From: Pictodentalium vernedei | Taxonomy: Eukaryota > Mollusca > Scaphopoda > Dentaliida > Dentaliidae | Length of the DNA stretch: 64,000 nt | NCBI GenBank assembly: GCA_031216915.1 | Contig: CM062294.1 | Location: 389,351,217 to 389,415,216 of the forward strand | Reading direction: 5' to 3' | Shown: piece by piece, positions 10,985 to 21,123 of the stretch | Layout: each line of letters begins with the position of its first letter | Numbering within the stretch: position 1 is the first letter of the stretch | Program-made: the position numbers and the translations under genes | The notes under the pieces: model-generated | The model's database searches: none | Told to the model about the DNA's origin: nothing | Seen by the model: only the letters and a program-made list of their open reading frames with translations

Positions 10985-11656
10985 GAGGACGTTACTTCTG
11001 TTGTTGGAAAATTGGTTTCCAGCGAAAGGCTCCTAGGGGTTTTAATTCGAAGCATTGAAAGTGTGTTCATATATTTAGGAAGGGTCTCTATGTGTGCATA
11101 AACATTTGGGATTTTTGATGCGGCCCCATGTGGCGCCACTTTTATAGTTAGAGAATCAGTTTCTGGGGAAAGGCTCCTAGGGGTTTTAATATGAAATGCT
11201 GAAAGTGTGTTCATATGTTCCAGTAGGGTCTCTAGAAGTGCATAAAGGTTTCAGATTTTTGATTCAGCCCCATGTGGCATCCGTAGCTCCACTTTCGTCT
11301 TTAGAGAATCAGTTTCCGACAAAAGACTCCTTGGGGTTTTAATTTAAAATGCTGAAAGTGTGTTCATATGTTCCTGTAGGATCTCTAGATGTGCATAACG
11401 GTTTTGCATTTTTGATTCGGCCCCATGTGGTGCCAGCAGCACCACATTTGTCATTAGAGAATCGATTTTTAGTGAAAGGCTCCTAGGGGTTTTAATTAGA
11501 AATGCTGAGAGTATGTTCATATGTTGCGGTAAGGTCTCTAGATTGGCATAAAGTTTCAGATTTTTGATTCTGCTCCAGGTGGCACCCGCAGTGCCACTTT
11601 TGTCATTAGAGAATCGGTTTCCGGCAAAAGGCTCCTCGGTGTTTTAATTCGAAACA
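10985..11656. repeat. Satellite, unit about 150 bp, left block
   Basis: Tandem units marked by ggctcctaggggttttaatt at about 11029, 11172, 11325, 11480 and 11629 (spacing 143-155 bp). Each also carries tgaaagtgtgttcatatgtt, agggtctctag and ccccatgtgg. Units differ by several percent, so the array is not young. The LB LINE is inserted in the fifth unit. Confidence 0.85.
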
Positions 11657-11664
11657 TTTAAAGT

Positions 11665-14599
11665 AATAATATAATAATAACTCTTTGGCCAGCCGCTGAT
11701 TTGTCGCGGTCCTCATAAGAGAAGGCCATCATTCCCCCTGCACCCCACCCCCTCTTCCCCTCCTCTCCTCCCAGCATTCAGATATAAACTGCTTAATAGT
11801 GTCCCTCACTTCCTCTTTTTCAATTTCTTCAATAAGCATTCCTACCCTCTCCCTCGTGTCCCCCTTCAGCCATCTATCCTTTGTTTCTTCACCCCACTTC
11901 TGCATTATTCTTCCAGTAAATTTTATTCTATGAGGTATATACTGTGGGCATTCCAAGAGAAAATGTTCCAGGGTCTCCACTACTCCAGAGTGGCACATTT
12001 GGCATCCCTTTTCCCCATCTCTCCCAATTTTTCCCCGAAGCTCCAGTGATCTTGATCTCAGTTTGAACAGCAGTGACCCTCCAAAGGTGCCATCTAGGTA
12101 CTTCTCAAAAGCTGGCTTTTCTTTATATTGTAACCCCTGCAGTGATCTTTTCACGCTAACCCCTGCTCGCCAGTTTCGATTGCAATCTTCCATGACTCTC
12201 TCTTTGACAAACCTTTTGCCTTCTTTCATTCCTACTTCTATGTTTGTGACCTCTATAGAGTAATTGTCCATTAGTTCCCTCACATGTTTTGACCACCCCG
12301 TTTCTATATTAGAATTCCAAATGGTATCGAGCATCAATTTGCACCACCGGTTGTCAGGCAGGTTTCTCAAGTAGTTAAAGTAACACAGTTTTCCCAAATC
12401 TACCCTGTCCTTGATTTTCATCCACCCAAGCTCCCCCCTTACTGCTTCCAAAGCTGCAGCATTACTCGACCCTGTTATCCATCTGCCGGCATCATTTTGA
12501 GTATTTTCCAACTTCTTAATAACGGTTTGGTTTAATGGAATCACGTCCGTGCCATACGTTATACTTGGTAAACCCACCCTCTCCCACAGTGTTTTCCCCA
12601 CAAAGACCTTGTTGAAACTATTTTTCCCTAAAAGTTTTAGTTGGTTCAGAATTCTTTTCCCCTTCAGAATCAGTTTGGCTGAGTAATTTCTGTACACCCC
12701 TCTTCCCGTTATATTTATGCTTACCCCTAGATACTCATACTCTCCCGTTTCTCCTACAGTGATTTGTTTGCTTTCCCCTTCGGGGATTGAGAACTCCCCT
12801 ACTCTCCATCTCTTCGTCATATCTACCTTGCGTCCAACGGGTATTACCTTGCTTTTATTTTCATTTAGTTCGAGCCGCCAAGTGTTCCCATATCTACCAA
12901 CAATTTCCAGCAGTTTCTCTAGCCCCTGTTCAGTTCTAGACATTAACACCATGTCGTCCGCAAAGAATAAGCCTGGTATCTTTATGTCTCCAACATTTAC
13001 CCCCTCCGCACTCTGAATTAGTTCGTCCCCTAAATCTTTAACATACAATGCAAACAAAATCGGTGAAAAGATACACCCCTGCTTGAGGCCTATATCCATA
13101 GGGACTCGTTTTGTAGTGATACTCCCTAGACTGAGTTGGCTTTGCACATCTGTATACAGTGCTTTCATGATTCCCACAAAGTCACCCCCCAGTCCGATGC
13201 CCTCGAGCTTTCGCCACATACCTTCCCTCCACACTCGGTCGTACGCTTTTTTCACATCTAGAAATGCCAGAAACATCTTTTTCTTTTCAGCCTTTGTTGA
13301 TTCTATCAGTTGGGTGAGTGTAAATAGGTGATCAGTGACTCTTCGTCCTTTCCTGAAACCATTTTGAATTTCTCCTAAAAAACCTTTCTCTTCAATAACT
13401 TCCTCTAGTCTACCGTATATGACCTTACAGAATACTTTTCCGATGTTACTACTAACTGATATCCCCCTATAGTTATCTAGAACTTCCTTATCCCCCTTTT
13501 TGTGTATGAACGACACCTTACTTTCCCTCCACTCTCTGGGGACCTCTTGCTTTCGCAGAGCCAGGTTGAAAAGGTTTGTCAGGACTTCAATAAGTGCCTC
13601 CCCTCCATTTTTGAGGAATTCGTTCGGAATTTCATCAGTCCCTCCCGCTTTACCATTTTTTAATTTCGAGACCACGTTCCACACTTCTTCTGCCGTTATT
13701 TCGCTACATACACGATTGGATAGGTTCTCCTCCACCAGTGTATTTCTTTTTGGTGGGGACCCACTGCCCCATCGCCTATCGTTTATCTTTTCCCAGTGCT
13801 TGACTAACTCTGAAGCGATACGGCCTTTATCTTCTGTACTTTCCCCATCCACTTTGATACTCTGCACACTACTTTTCCCCCGTTTATTTACCCAGTTCCA
13901 AAATACGTTTGAGCTCGAACCCCACGTTTTCTTTATTGTTCTGGCAAGACTGCAATTGCGCTCCTTCCTATTATTATTCTTTATCTCATTCACCTTTTTC
14001 CGTGCCAGTTCATATTCTCCTTTCATTAGTCTCGTGTCATTGTTATCCACCCCTTTAAGCTTCCTACTTCTTCTGTAAGCAGCGCATTTTACCTTCCTTT
14101 CTTTTATAGCCTTTTTCAGTCCCCCGTTAACCCTGTATCCAAGCTCTCTCGTTGGGACCCTCACCCTTCCTATACACTCCTTCCCTGCCTCTGTTAGGCT
14201 ATTTACTATGCCATCTGAAATACTCTGGACATTTGCATCCCTAGGTATACATTCAAGATTTGGTTTTAGTTTTTCCCGAAACTGCTTCCAGTCGGCTCCT
14301 TGTTTTAGTCCCCAAACTTCCTTGAAGGTATTTCTGTCTCTATTCGTCTTTTTGCCCATAATCTTAACTGTTATCAGGTTGTGATCACTACCCAAGTCAT
14401 TTTTTCCCTCGTCATCTATTTCTACATCTATAACCTCCCTCCATACGCTAATGTCAGTGAGTATATAATCAATTATTGTTTTCTTATCGTTCCTCTCCCA
14501 GGTCCATTTACCCTTACATTTCGCATCCCTGTTCAGGATCTTTAAACCAAGCTCTTTTGATAGGTCCAACATCTTCCTCCCATTCGTGTTAATTTTAAT
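11665..14599 (-). mobile_element. LB LINE, 5'-truncated insertion in satellite
   Basis: Non-LTR retrotransposon copy on the reverse strand. The 3' end (11665 onward) is (TTA)n-like. The near-identical 9 bp flanks atttaaagt (11656-11664) and ttttaaagt (14600-14608) mark the insertion. The copy begins inside the endonuclease domain, so it is 5'-truncated, as is usual for LINEs. Confidence 0.85.
11729..14572 (-). CDS. LB LINE endonuclease(partial)-reverse transcriptase, 947 aa open
   Basis: Open reading frame of a retrotransposon polyprotein. The N-terminus holds only the end of an AP-type endonuclease (LGSDHNLITVKI at about 60-71). The RT follows, with NYRGISVSSNIGK, AFLDVKKAYDRVW, LKQGCIFSPILFALYVKDL and the catalytic FADDMVL near residues 535-542. 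The C-terminus has a Cys/His motif, CQMCHSG...LEHFLLECP, near 855-880. There are no internal stops, but the first Met is internal to the original protein and no promoter is expected, so this copy is unlikely to be autonomous. The clade is uncertain; it differs clearly from J1/J2. The frame is wholly open, which suggests a fairly recent insertion. Confidence 0.85.
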   Translation of the reverse strand: MLDLSKELGLKILNRDAKCKGKWTWERNDKKTIIDYILTDISVWREVIDVEIDDEGKNDLGSDHNLITVKIMGKKTNRDRNTFKEVWGLKQGADWKQFREKLKPNLECIPRDANVQSISDGIVNSLTEAGKECIGRVRVPTRELGYRVNGGLKKAIKERKVKCAAYRRSRKLKGVDNNDTRLMKGEYELARKKVNEIKNNNRKERNCSLARTIKKTWGSSSNVFWNWVNKRGKSSVQSIKVDGESTEDKGRIASELVKHWEKINDRRWGSGSPPKRNTLVEENLSNRVCSEITAEEVWNVVSKLKNGKAGGTDEIPNEFLKNGGEALIEVLTNLFNLALRKQEVPREWRESKVSFIHKKGDKEVLDNYRGISVSSNIGKVFCKVIYGRLEEVIEEKGFLGEIQNGFRKGRRVTDHLFTLTQLIESTKAEKKKMFLAFLDVKKAYDRVWREGMWRKLEGIGLGGDFVGIMKALYTDVQSQLSLGSITTKRVPMDIGLKQGCIFSPILFALYVKDLGDELIQSAEGVNVGDIKIPGLFFADDMVLMSRTEQGLEKLLEIVGRYGNTWRLELNENKSKVIPVGRKVDMTKRWRVGEFSIPEGESKQITVGETGEYEYLGVSINITGRGVYRNYSAKLILKGKRILNQLKLLGKNSFNKVFVGKTLWERVGLPSITYGTDVIPLNQTVIKKLENTQNDAGRWITGSSNAAALEAVRGELGWMKIKDRVDLGKLCYFNYLRNLPDNRWCKLMLDTIWNSNIETGWSKHVRELMDNYSIEVTNIEVGMKEGKRFVKERVMEDCNRNWRAGVSVKRSLQGLQYKEKPAFEKYLDGTFGGSLLFKLRSRSLELRGKIGRDGEKGCQMCHSGVVETLEHFLLECPQYIPHRIKFTGRIMQKWGEETKDRWLKGDTRERVGMLIEEIEKEEVRDTIKQFISECWEERRGRGGGVQGE

Positions 14600-15330
14600 T
14601 TTTAAAGTGTGTTCGTATGTTGAGATAGGGTCTCTATTTTTTTTTTTTTTATGCAGCCCCTATGTGGTGCCACTTTTGTCATTAGAGAATGTAAATTAAT
14701 TTGTGACTATCGTGATGGCATATTGAAAATGTGGGGATATTCTCTTTTGTGTGCTTTCCACACAAATGACACCATTCCAGCTGTTATTGTTACAAAAATC
14801 GGTTTCCACTGAAATGCTCCTATGGTCTTTAATTTGAAACCTTTAAACTATGCTAAAGTGTTCCGGTAGCATCTGTAGATGTCCATAAAGGTTTCAGAAT
14901 TTTTATTTGACCCCAAGTGGTTCTAGTTGAACTGCTTTTATTGTTATAAAATCGGTTTCCAGTGGAAGGCTCCTTGGAGTTTTAATTTGAAATGTAGAAA
15001 GTGTGTTCATATGTTCCAATAGGGTCTCTAGATGCGCATAAAGGTTTCGGATTTTTGATTCAGCACCGTGTGACAGACGTTGCGTCACTTTTGTCATTAG
15101 AGAATCGTTTTTTTTGGCAAAATGCTCCTAGGGATTTTAAATCGAAATGGTGAAATCTTGTTCATGTGTTCCAGTAGGGTCTCAAGATGTGCATAAAGGT
15201 TTCGGGCTCGGGCTTTTGATTTGGCACCATGTGACACCCGTAGTGCCACTTTTGTCATTAGAGAATCGGTTTTCAGCGAAAAGCTCCTAGGGGTTTTAAT
15301 TCGAAATGCTGAAATAAGCCACGTTGCCCA
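14600..15330. repeat. Satellite, unit about 150 bp, right block
   Basis: Continuation of the same satellite beyond the LB insertion, with unit markers at about 14813, 14967, 15124 and 15282. A poly(T) tract lies at about 14638-14650. The sequence tgtgtgctttccacacaaat near 14750 recurs with changes near 15480, suggesting longer-range structure around the array. Confidence 0.75.
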
Positions 15331-16094
15331 TTTTAGAGAGGGTTTGCACCTCCCAAGCACTGGTGACTGGGTCTTATTTTACCAGCAAAAAAGAGCCTGT
15401 TTACCGAATTGAAAAGGCACTGCTTCACTTCCCGGGGTTCCTGCAGGGATCAAGAATGCAAATGCGGGGATGTACTATAGTGTGCTTTGCACACAAATGA
15501 CACCATCTAGTTTACTTTGAAATTCCCACCTCTGATATTCCATAAATTCAAATTCAATATATACAAATTATATATCAAAATGAAGGTTGTGGTGTATAGA
15601 ACACTAAAAATATAGGAAATCAACTCAGAGAGTTGACAGCAGGCAACAAAGGTTCCTGGAAGTCTGCTACCATATTCATACCAGAACTGATAATAAAATA
15701 ATATTTCAGAAAAGCAACTCATGGCCAAATGTGATCCCAAACTGTCGGCTTTGTTTACATTGCAGGTTCCTTTCGATTTCCGGTCAAGGTCATCGGATGG
15801 AAAAAGCATCGATATACAATGCCGTCTAAAATCAAATAATGAGAAAGATCGCCTTAATACAGCACACAATTATTATATAGAGACTGCACAGTTGCCATTT
15901 TCTATGCAAGGTATCATGACATCTGGAGAACTTTCCTGTAATTACAATTTTGTTTTTTGATGGAAATTTGTAGCATCGAGTGATTTGCGCATGTCTGTCG
16001 AACATGGAATCTATCTTCAATAAAAAATGCAGACAGTGTTGTCCTTTTCCCAAAACAGTCCTATTGCTGCATCTCAAAAGTGTTTTGAATGCCT
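15331..16094. other. No recognisable feature
   Basis: AT-rich DNA between satellite and SINE. Short ORFs of up to 120 codons occur on both strands but have no recognisable domain and read like chance frames. I see nothing to annotate. Confidence 0.5.
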
Positions 16095-16106
16095 AGCTTT
16101 GTTATT

Positions 16107-16356
16107 ATTATTATTATTATTATAACTGTCAGCCCCTCAACATACTAACTCCACACAAGCAGGATTAGCATTGGTTGAAGACAAGTGCGCCATCGATGTA
16201 CAGTACACCTTAGTACATAATGCCACCATGCCCCCACGTGAGCAATGGGGAGAAGTGATTTGCCCAAGGACACAACGTGGTTTCCACAGGTGGGATTTGA
16301 CCGAAGACCTCTCGTCTTGCTGTCTGCACCTCTACCTACTGTGCCACCACACCCCC
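16107..16356 (-). mobile_element. tRNA-derived SINE with (TAA)n tail
   Basis: On the reverse strand the element starts with a tRNA-like head: A box around tggcacagtaggtagaggtg (16327-16346) and a degenerate B box in the complement of ggtgggatttgaccga (about 16290). A central segment follows whose complement reads ccttgggcaaatcacttctc. The 3' tail is a TAA run. A perfect 12 bp target duplication, agctttgttatt, flanks it at 16095-16106 and 16357-16368. The same family occurs at 25321-25693. The central motif resembles conserved domains of other metazoan SINE families, but I cannot name which. Confidence 0.85.
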
Positions 16357-16506
16357 AGCTTTGTTATTGGATATCTATTCAGAACACAAAGCACATTTGG
16401 CCACAGGTTGTTCTTCCAGGAACCAGTGGTGCCTGATGTCAACTGTGAGTTGATTACATATATTTTTTTTCTGTTCTATACCTCCCAACCTTCATTTTGA
16501 TGTATA

Positions 16507-18010
16507 CTCTCCCGAAAAAGAAAGTGTGCATGCTAAAAAATAACACTAAAAAAAGATATATATCATTTTCATTCATGGAAATTTTATTCAATCACAGATA
16601 AATCAATTTGTGATCAACACGAGAAATTTCATTACGCTACGACGAATACTCTTGGTGCCATGTAGAGTCAAAGATATTAAGGGTCAAACACAAAAGTCAC
16701 ACACTCAATATCTGGTATGACCTCCGTCTGCATCGACTACTGCTGTGCATCTACGCCTCATGGAAGCGAACAAGTTAGTATGGAAGTGTTGTGGGATGTT
16801 GTTCCATATTCTGATAAGCTGTCTTTGGACACAAGCGTTGACAGTGCATGGGGAAGCCGGCGTAGCTGACGTTTCATTTCATCCCATACGTGCTCAATGG
16901 GTGAGATATCGGGCGATTGTGCGGGCCAGGGAAGAACATCCACTTGTTGTTGCTGCAGATACTGTTGAACAACACGAGCTGTGTGGGGTCGGGCGTTGTC
17001 CTGCTGTAGAATGACGCCGGGGTCGTGACGTTGCAGAAATGGGACAACAACAGGTGTAAGCACTTCATCACGATATCTGGCTGCATTGAGATTGCCATCA
17101 CTAATGACCAGCTCAGTTCTGTTACGGGCAGTGATGCCAACCCACACCATGAGAGACCCTCCCTCATAACGGTTTCGCTCCACGACACATGGATCTGCTT
17201 AGCGTTCGTTTCGACGTCTGTATACTCTCTGGCGGCCATCTGATGATGAAAGATGGAAACGATATTCACCTGTGAATAAAACACGTCGCCACCAGTGTAA
17301 GGGATGCCTGAGATGTTGTCTACACCACTGCAGTCGAGCACGACGATGACGTAACGTCAAAATCGGACGAATTGCAGGTCTTCGAGGACGTAAGCCGTAT
17401 TCTCTCAGCCAGTTGATTACTGTTTGAGGATGTATCCGTCTCACGTTAGGGATGTTCCTGGCTGTCGTCGTTGCCGTTTGTTGCCGGTTCCGGAGATGGA
17501 CGACACGGATATACCGATCTTGTGCAGGGGTGGTAACTCGGAGTCTCCCGGAGCGGGGTCGGTCTCGAACGTCATCATGTTGTGCATGTCGATGAACTAG
17601 CCTGTCTACAGTGTTAGTTAAAATGCTGGGCAACCTCTCTGTGTGTTCTGCCAGCTCTAATCATACCCAGGGCAAGGAGACATTGATTCATTGTCAATCT
17701 TGACATGCTAATGTGGAGTCGTTTTTACAGCAGCGCAAGTTTGAATGTGAACGATAGGAAGGCCTTACTTTAGTGTTTAAATACCCAAGGATTCACACTG
17801 CTGCATGAATTTTCAGACTCTCCATGTGCAAAACATGCCTTTTCACAAACGTGCAGCACGTCATTTAACGTTAATGCAATTTTAACGGGGAAAGCTGTTT
17901 TTGTGTTCAATATAACTTATTCATGAACAGCTTAACACTCTTTACACCTACGAAATTATTTTTTGGAGTTTGATCAATTTCTGCAATGCACACTTTCTTT
18001 TTTGGGCGAG
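16507..18010 (-). mobile_element. Tc1/mariner DNA transposon, inactive
   Basis: A 1.5 kb element with terminal inverted repeats of about 27 bp: ctctcccgaaaaagaaagtg at the left and the complement of ctcgcccaaaaaagaaagtg at the right. TA dinucleotides flank it at 16505-16506 and 18011-18012, as expected for this superfamily. It carries one broken transposase gene on the reverse strand. Confidence 0.9.
16705..17691 (-). pseudogene. Tc1/mariner transposase pseudogene
   Basis: A cut-and-paste transposase relic. Conserved pieces are an N-terminal helix-turn-helix region (MNQCLLALGMIRAGRTHREV), TVINWLREYGL, the block ILQQDNARPHTARVVQQYL with the second catalytic Asp, and AQSPDISPIEHVWDEM with the third acidic residue. 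The first catalytic block reads VLFTGEYRF where the family has an Asp, so that residue is Gly here. Frameshifts near 17625 and 16850 and an in-frame stop at 17199-17201 add to the damage. The element cannot make active transposase. Confidence 0.9.
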
Positions 18011-18012
18011 TA

Positions 18013-18240
18013 TATTATTTGTGTATATTTAATTTGAATTAATGAAGCATCAGAGGTGTAAATTACAAAAGTAAACAAATTTCCCTTACTTATATAACAC
18101 CTTAAGTTGTGAAATAATATTATCTAATGTCATTGGAATTAATAAATGAATACCTTAAACCACTTGTCAATTGTCACTTGTCAATTAATTTGTCAATTGC
18201 CAAACCCCCAGACAGAACATGAATAGACCAATTAGCAGTC
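18013..18240. other. AT-rich spacer with short tandem motif
   Basis: Holds tandem copies of ttgtcaatt near 18165-18200. Nothing else is recognised. Confidence 0.4.
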
Positions 18241-18340
18241 AATCATTCCGAGGTGTAAACAACTGAGAACAGTTACAATGGAGCTACCATTAGTTATACA
18301 AGAGACACTGATCAAAGTGAAGGCCGCCCTCTGGTTACAT
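18240..18340 (+). pseudogene. HPO element, 5' fragment
   Basis: The short 5' piece of an HPO element encodes MELPLVIQETL followed by VKAALW, matching the start of the HPO element at 19450 (MELPIVIQETL in part). It stops after about 60 coding bases, where another HPO element begins. It shows that the HPO ORF starts with MELP and that the array began with a further copy. Confidence 0.6.
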
Positions 18341-18349
18341 TCGCAAGAA

Positions 18350-19402
18350 ACATCACATTCGCACCTCTGAACTCAGAGTGCAAGCATCCATCATCATTGA
18401 TCATTCGCACCTCTGAACTCAGAGTGCAAGCATCCTAATTACAATCTTAATTATGGAAACACTGGAACTACCAGCGCGATTGAAGAGAACGATAGCAGCT
18501 CTGGGGGTCTCTTGCCCTATCACCTGGACTATCCAGGAGATAGGCAAGAGCGTTCATCTGAACCTTGAATTCAAGGTTGAAGAAGAGAAAGAATTACCAC
18601 CCTCCTCGGGGAGAGGTAGTACCTTTGATGAGAGGATCCCCTCTCACACTGGTCCTCACCCGAGTAGGTCAGAAGGCCCTGAAAAGAGAAAGAGAAGAAA
18701 GAAGAGTCTGTCCACCAAGTGGAGGGATTCCTGACGCTTGGAGGCATTCTTGGAGATGAAGAAAGAGAACGGTGAGGAAAAGAAAGAGCCAGAGGCGGTC
18801 ACCACTTCCCCTCCCACTCCCACAGACAGCCCCATCCAAATACCGGCTTCCCAGCCGGTATTGTCGGATGTGGAAGAGTCTGTGGAGACTGAGGTGGAAA
18901 TGGAAGCTGCCTTCTCGCCTCTTCCTGATCCCCACTCGCCTCTTCCTTCTAAACCCGAATGCCAGGACGCGGACGACAGGCTGGAGAACATCTTACGGGA
19001 AAACAAAATACAAGGAGATCTTCACAGGCAAGAGATGGACAGGAAGTACCAACTACTCCTCCAACAAATCGAATAAGCCAATAAACTAATAGATGCCAGA
19101 AACCTACAACAACAAAAAAAACAGCAATCACCCACAACCACTCCAGACTCGGCTAGGACCAGACCCTACAAAACTCACCAACCACCATCAGAAAGCCCAC
19201 CAACAACACCAACTACCACTGTCGCTCCTTCCAAACCTCCACCTCTGAAAAGAAGCAGAAAAGACACAAGTGCCGCTAACAACCCACAACTTCTCCTCCT
19301 TTACCACGGTCTGACACTTCAAAATTCTACAGCTAATGAGGGTCGAAAGGGGCTTGCTCTCTAAATCGTCCCTGCGTGCCTTTGGCGCGCAAAACCATTT
19401 AA
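18350..19402 (+). mobile_element. HPO element 1 of tandem array
   Basis: An element of about 1.05 kb. The 5' part has a duplicated block with the short palindrome ctctgaactcagag (about 18355-18435). Then comes an ORF, then a 3' region with ggtcgaaaggggcttgc and the terminal hairpin at 19374-19390, ending aaaaccatttaattcag. The next HPO element follows directly. Confidence 0.75.
18453..19280 (+). pseudogene. HPO protein (element 1), two in-frame stops
   Basis: A single reading frame with stops at 18732-18734 (TGA, at a position where other copies have Arg) and about 19074-19076. The N-terminus reads TWTIQEIGKSVHLNLEF, the counterpart of TWSIQVLKGKIHLKVDF in element 2. There follows a KRKRRKK basic tract, a Pro/Ser/Thr and Glu-rich acidic middle, a short predicted coiled coil near NILRENKIQGDLHRQEMDRK, and a Pro-rich tail with RTRPY and PPPLKRSRK. 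This is the most divergent copy, yet the block order and charge pattern are kept. I do not recognise the family; no RT, nuclease or zinc-finger motif is visible. Confidence 0.65.
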
Positions 19403-20507
19403 TTCAGTTACATTCGCACCTTGGACTCCGAGGTACTAACAACTTGACAATGGAGCTCCCAATTGTAATCCAAGAAACACTCTGGTCAGAGTGAAGGCTA
19501 CTACTGCTACCACCTGGAGTATCCAGGTGCTCAAGGGTAAAATTCACCTGAAAGTGGATTTTGAGAAAGAAACCGAACCGATGTCCTTGGAGAGATGTAG
19601 CACCTTTCGTGAGGGGATTTCCCCTTGCACTGGTCACTCTCCAAGTGACACAGACTTGCTGGATGATGCCAAAAAGACAGAAACCTCCAAGATCAGGAAG
19701 AAAAGAAAAAGAAAGAAGGGACCTTCCGCCAGACGACGCGATGCCCACCGACTGACGGAGTTCATGGAAAAGAAAAGGACGGAAAAGGAAGAGAGGGAGG
19801 CTAACCATGGCATTGAAAGCTCAATGCCTGCTCCCCCTGGCCGTTCCACATTCAGCTTGATTCCTTCCACTCCGGTGGAAGGTCCGGAGGACGCTGGTTC
19901 GCCAGGTAACAGTCCTATCTCTAGCCCATCACACTCTTCCTCGGAAGAGGAGATGGACGAGGAAGGTCGGTTTGTGGAGCAGGAAGTTGAGTCGGACATC
20001 GCACATGTCGCTAAACCCGCTCTTACTCTTCCTGCCTTTTCCAACCGGGACACCATCCAGAAAGCAAACGCCGCGGAGTCCGTGGAAAGCATCCTAGGAG
20101 AAAAGGTCAGAGATGACTGCCACCGAACATTCCTATTAGCCACAATCAAAAACTTGGAAAACCACGGGCTCAACAAAAAGTAGTTCAGTGTAGCAATAGA
20201 GAGTGTTAGCAGCCACTACCTATGTACAATGCCAAGGAGCTCTTCACCACCTGCAGCTTCGAGGGCTAGACCTTACGAACCAATTCATCCCTCCAACACT
20301 CCTCCTTCAACACTACCAAAGGAGGTATCACTAACGCAGCCACCTCCTAAGAAAAACAGACAAAAACACGGATGCCGCTAAGTACCTTAACACATTCCTC
20401 CTTTACAACGGCCAGACAAAACCAAATCACATTAGTTAAAGATGGTCAAAAGAGGCTTGCCCCACAGCGTTCCTGCCCGCATTCGGCACGCAAAAACCAT
20501 TTCATTT
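19403..20507 (+). mobile_element. HPO element 2 of tandem array (near full length)
   Basis: Starts with attcgcaccttggactccga, followed by the ORF start at 19450 (MELP). It ends with a degenerate form of the 3' hairpin at 20475-20491 and the tail aaaaaccatttcatttc. It is the best-preserved member of the array and the reference for the family in this window. Confidence 0.75.
19450..20380 (+). pseudogene. HPO protein (element 2), nearly intact
   Basis: Starts MELPIVIQETL; a frame break occurs near 19485. From 19491 the frame is open to 20183 (TTATTWSIQVLKGKIHLKVD through ENHGLNKK), then one stop, then the same frame continues with SSPPAASRARPYEP to PPPKKNRQKHGCR. Domains in order: a compact beta-rich-looking N-terminus, SLERCSTFREGISP, a basic KKRKRKKGPSARRRDAHRL stretch, an acidic EEEMDEEGRF region, LPAFSNRDTIQKANAAESVE, and a Pro-rich basic tail. 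The basic stretch suggests nuclear or nucleic-acid binding, which is inference. The only known relationship is to the other HPO copies here and to part of the J2 3' UTR. Confidence 0.65.
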
Positions 20508-21123
20508 CAAGGCCACCCTTGCTACCACCTGGAGTATTCAGGTGTGCAAGGGAACAATTCACTTGACAGTGGATTTTGATACTAAGACAGAACCAACGTC
20601 CTTGGAGAGGTGTAGCACCTTTTGTGGGGGGATTTTCTCCCACACTGGTCACCCTCCTAGTGACTCGGACAAGCTGGATGAAGACCGCCGGAGCAGTACA
20701 GCCACCACCAAGAAGAAGAGGAAGAGAAAGAAAGGACCCTCCACCATACGACGAGATGCTCGCCAAATGATGGAGTTTCTGAAGAAGAAGAAGAAGAATG
20801 CAAGTGAGGCTGTCATAGGGTCGACACCTGTCACCCCTGACCAATCCCTGTCCAGCCCGGTACCCCCTCATAGGAGGAGGGCCCGGAGTACTATGGTCGT
20901 CATGTGACAGATCAATCTCTAATCCATTAGACTCTTCATCTGAAGAGGAGATGGAGGAGGAAGATCTGTCTACGGTACAGGAAGTTGCCCCAGATGACGC
21001 ACCTTCCACCCCTCCAGCTCTTGCTTCCCCGGTTTCTTCGGTCCAGGAATCTGACCAGGAGGAGAGCATCCCAGACTCTGTGGAGGCATTCCTCAGGAAG
21101 GAGATCCAGGACGATACTGTCTG
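20508..21123 (+). pseudogene. HPO element 3 of tandem array, truncated at both ends
   Basis: Begins inside the N-terminal block (TTWSIQVCKGTIHLTVDF) right after the tail of element 2. It keeps SLERCSTFCGGIF, a KKKRKRKKGPSTIRRDARQM basic tract and an acidic EEEMEEEDL region. A frame change near 20900 separates the two ORFs, and the C-terminal tail and hairpin are absent. The frame ends at a stop near 21121. Confidence 0.6.

Noticed and set aside
13500..14078. 192-codon plus-strand ORF
   Set aside because: It is the antisense shadow of the LB reverse transcriptase frame.
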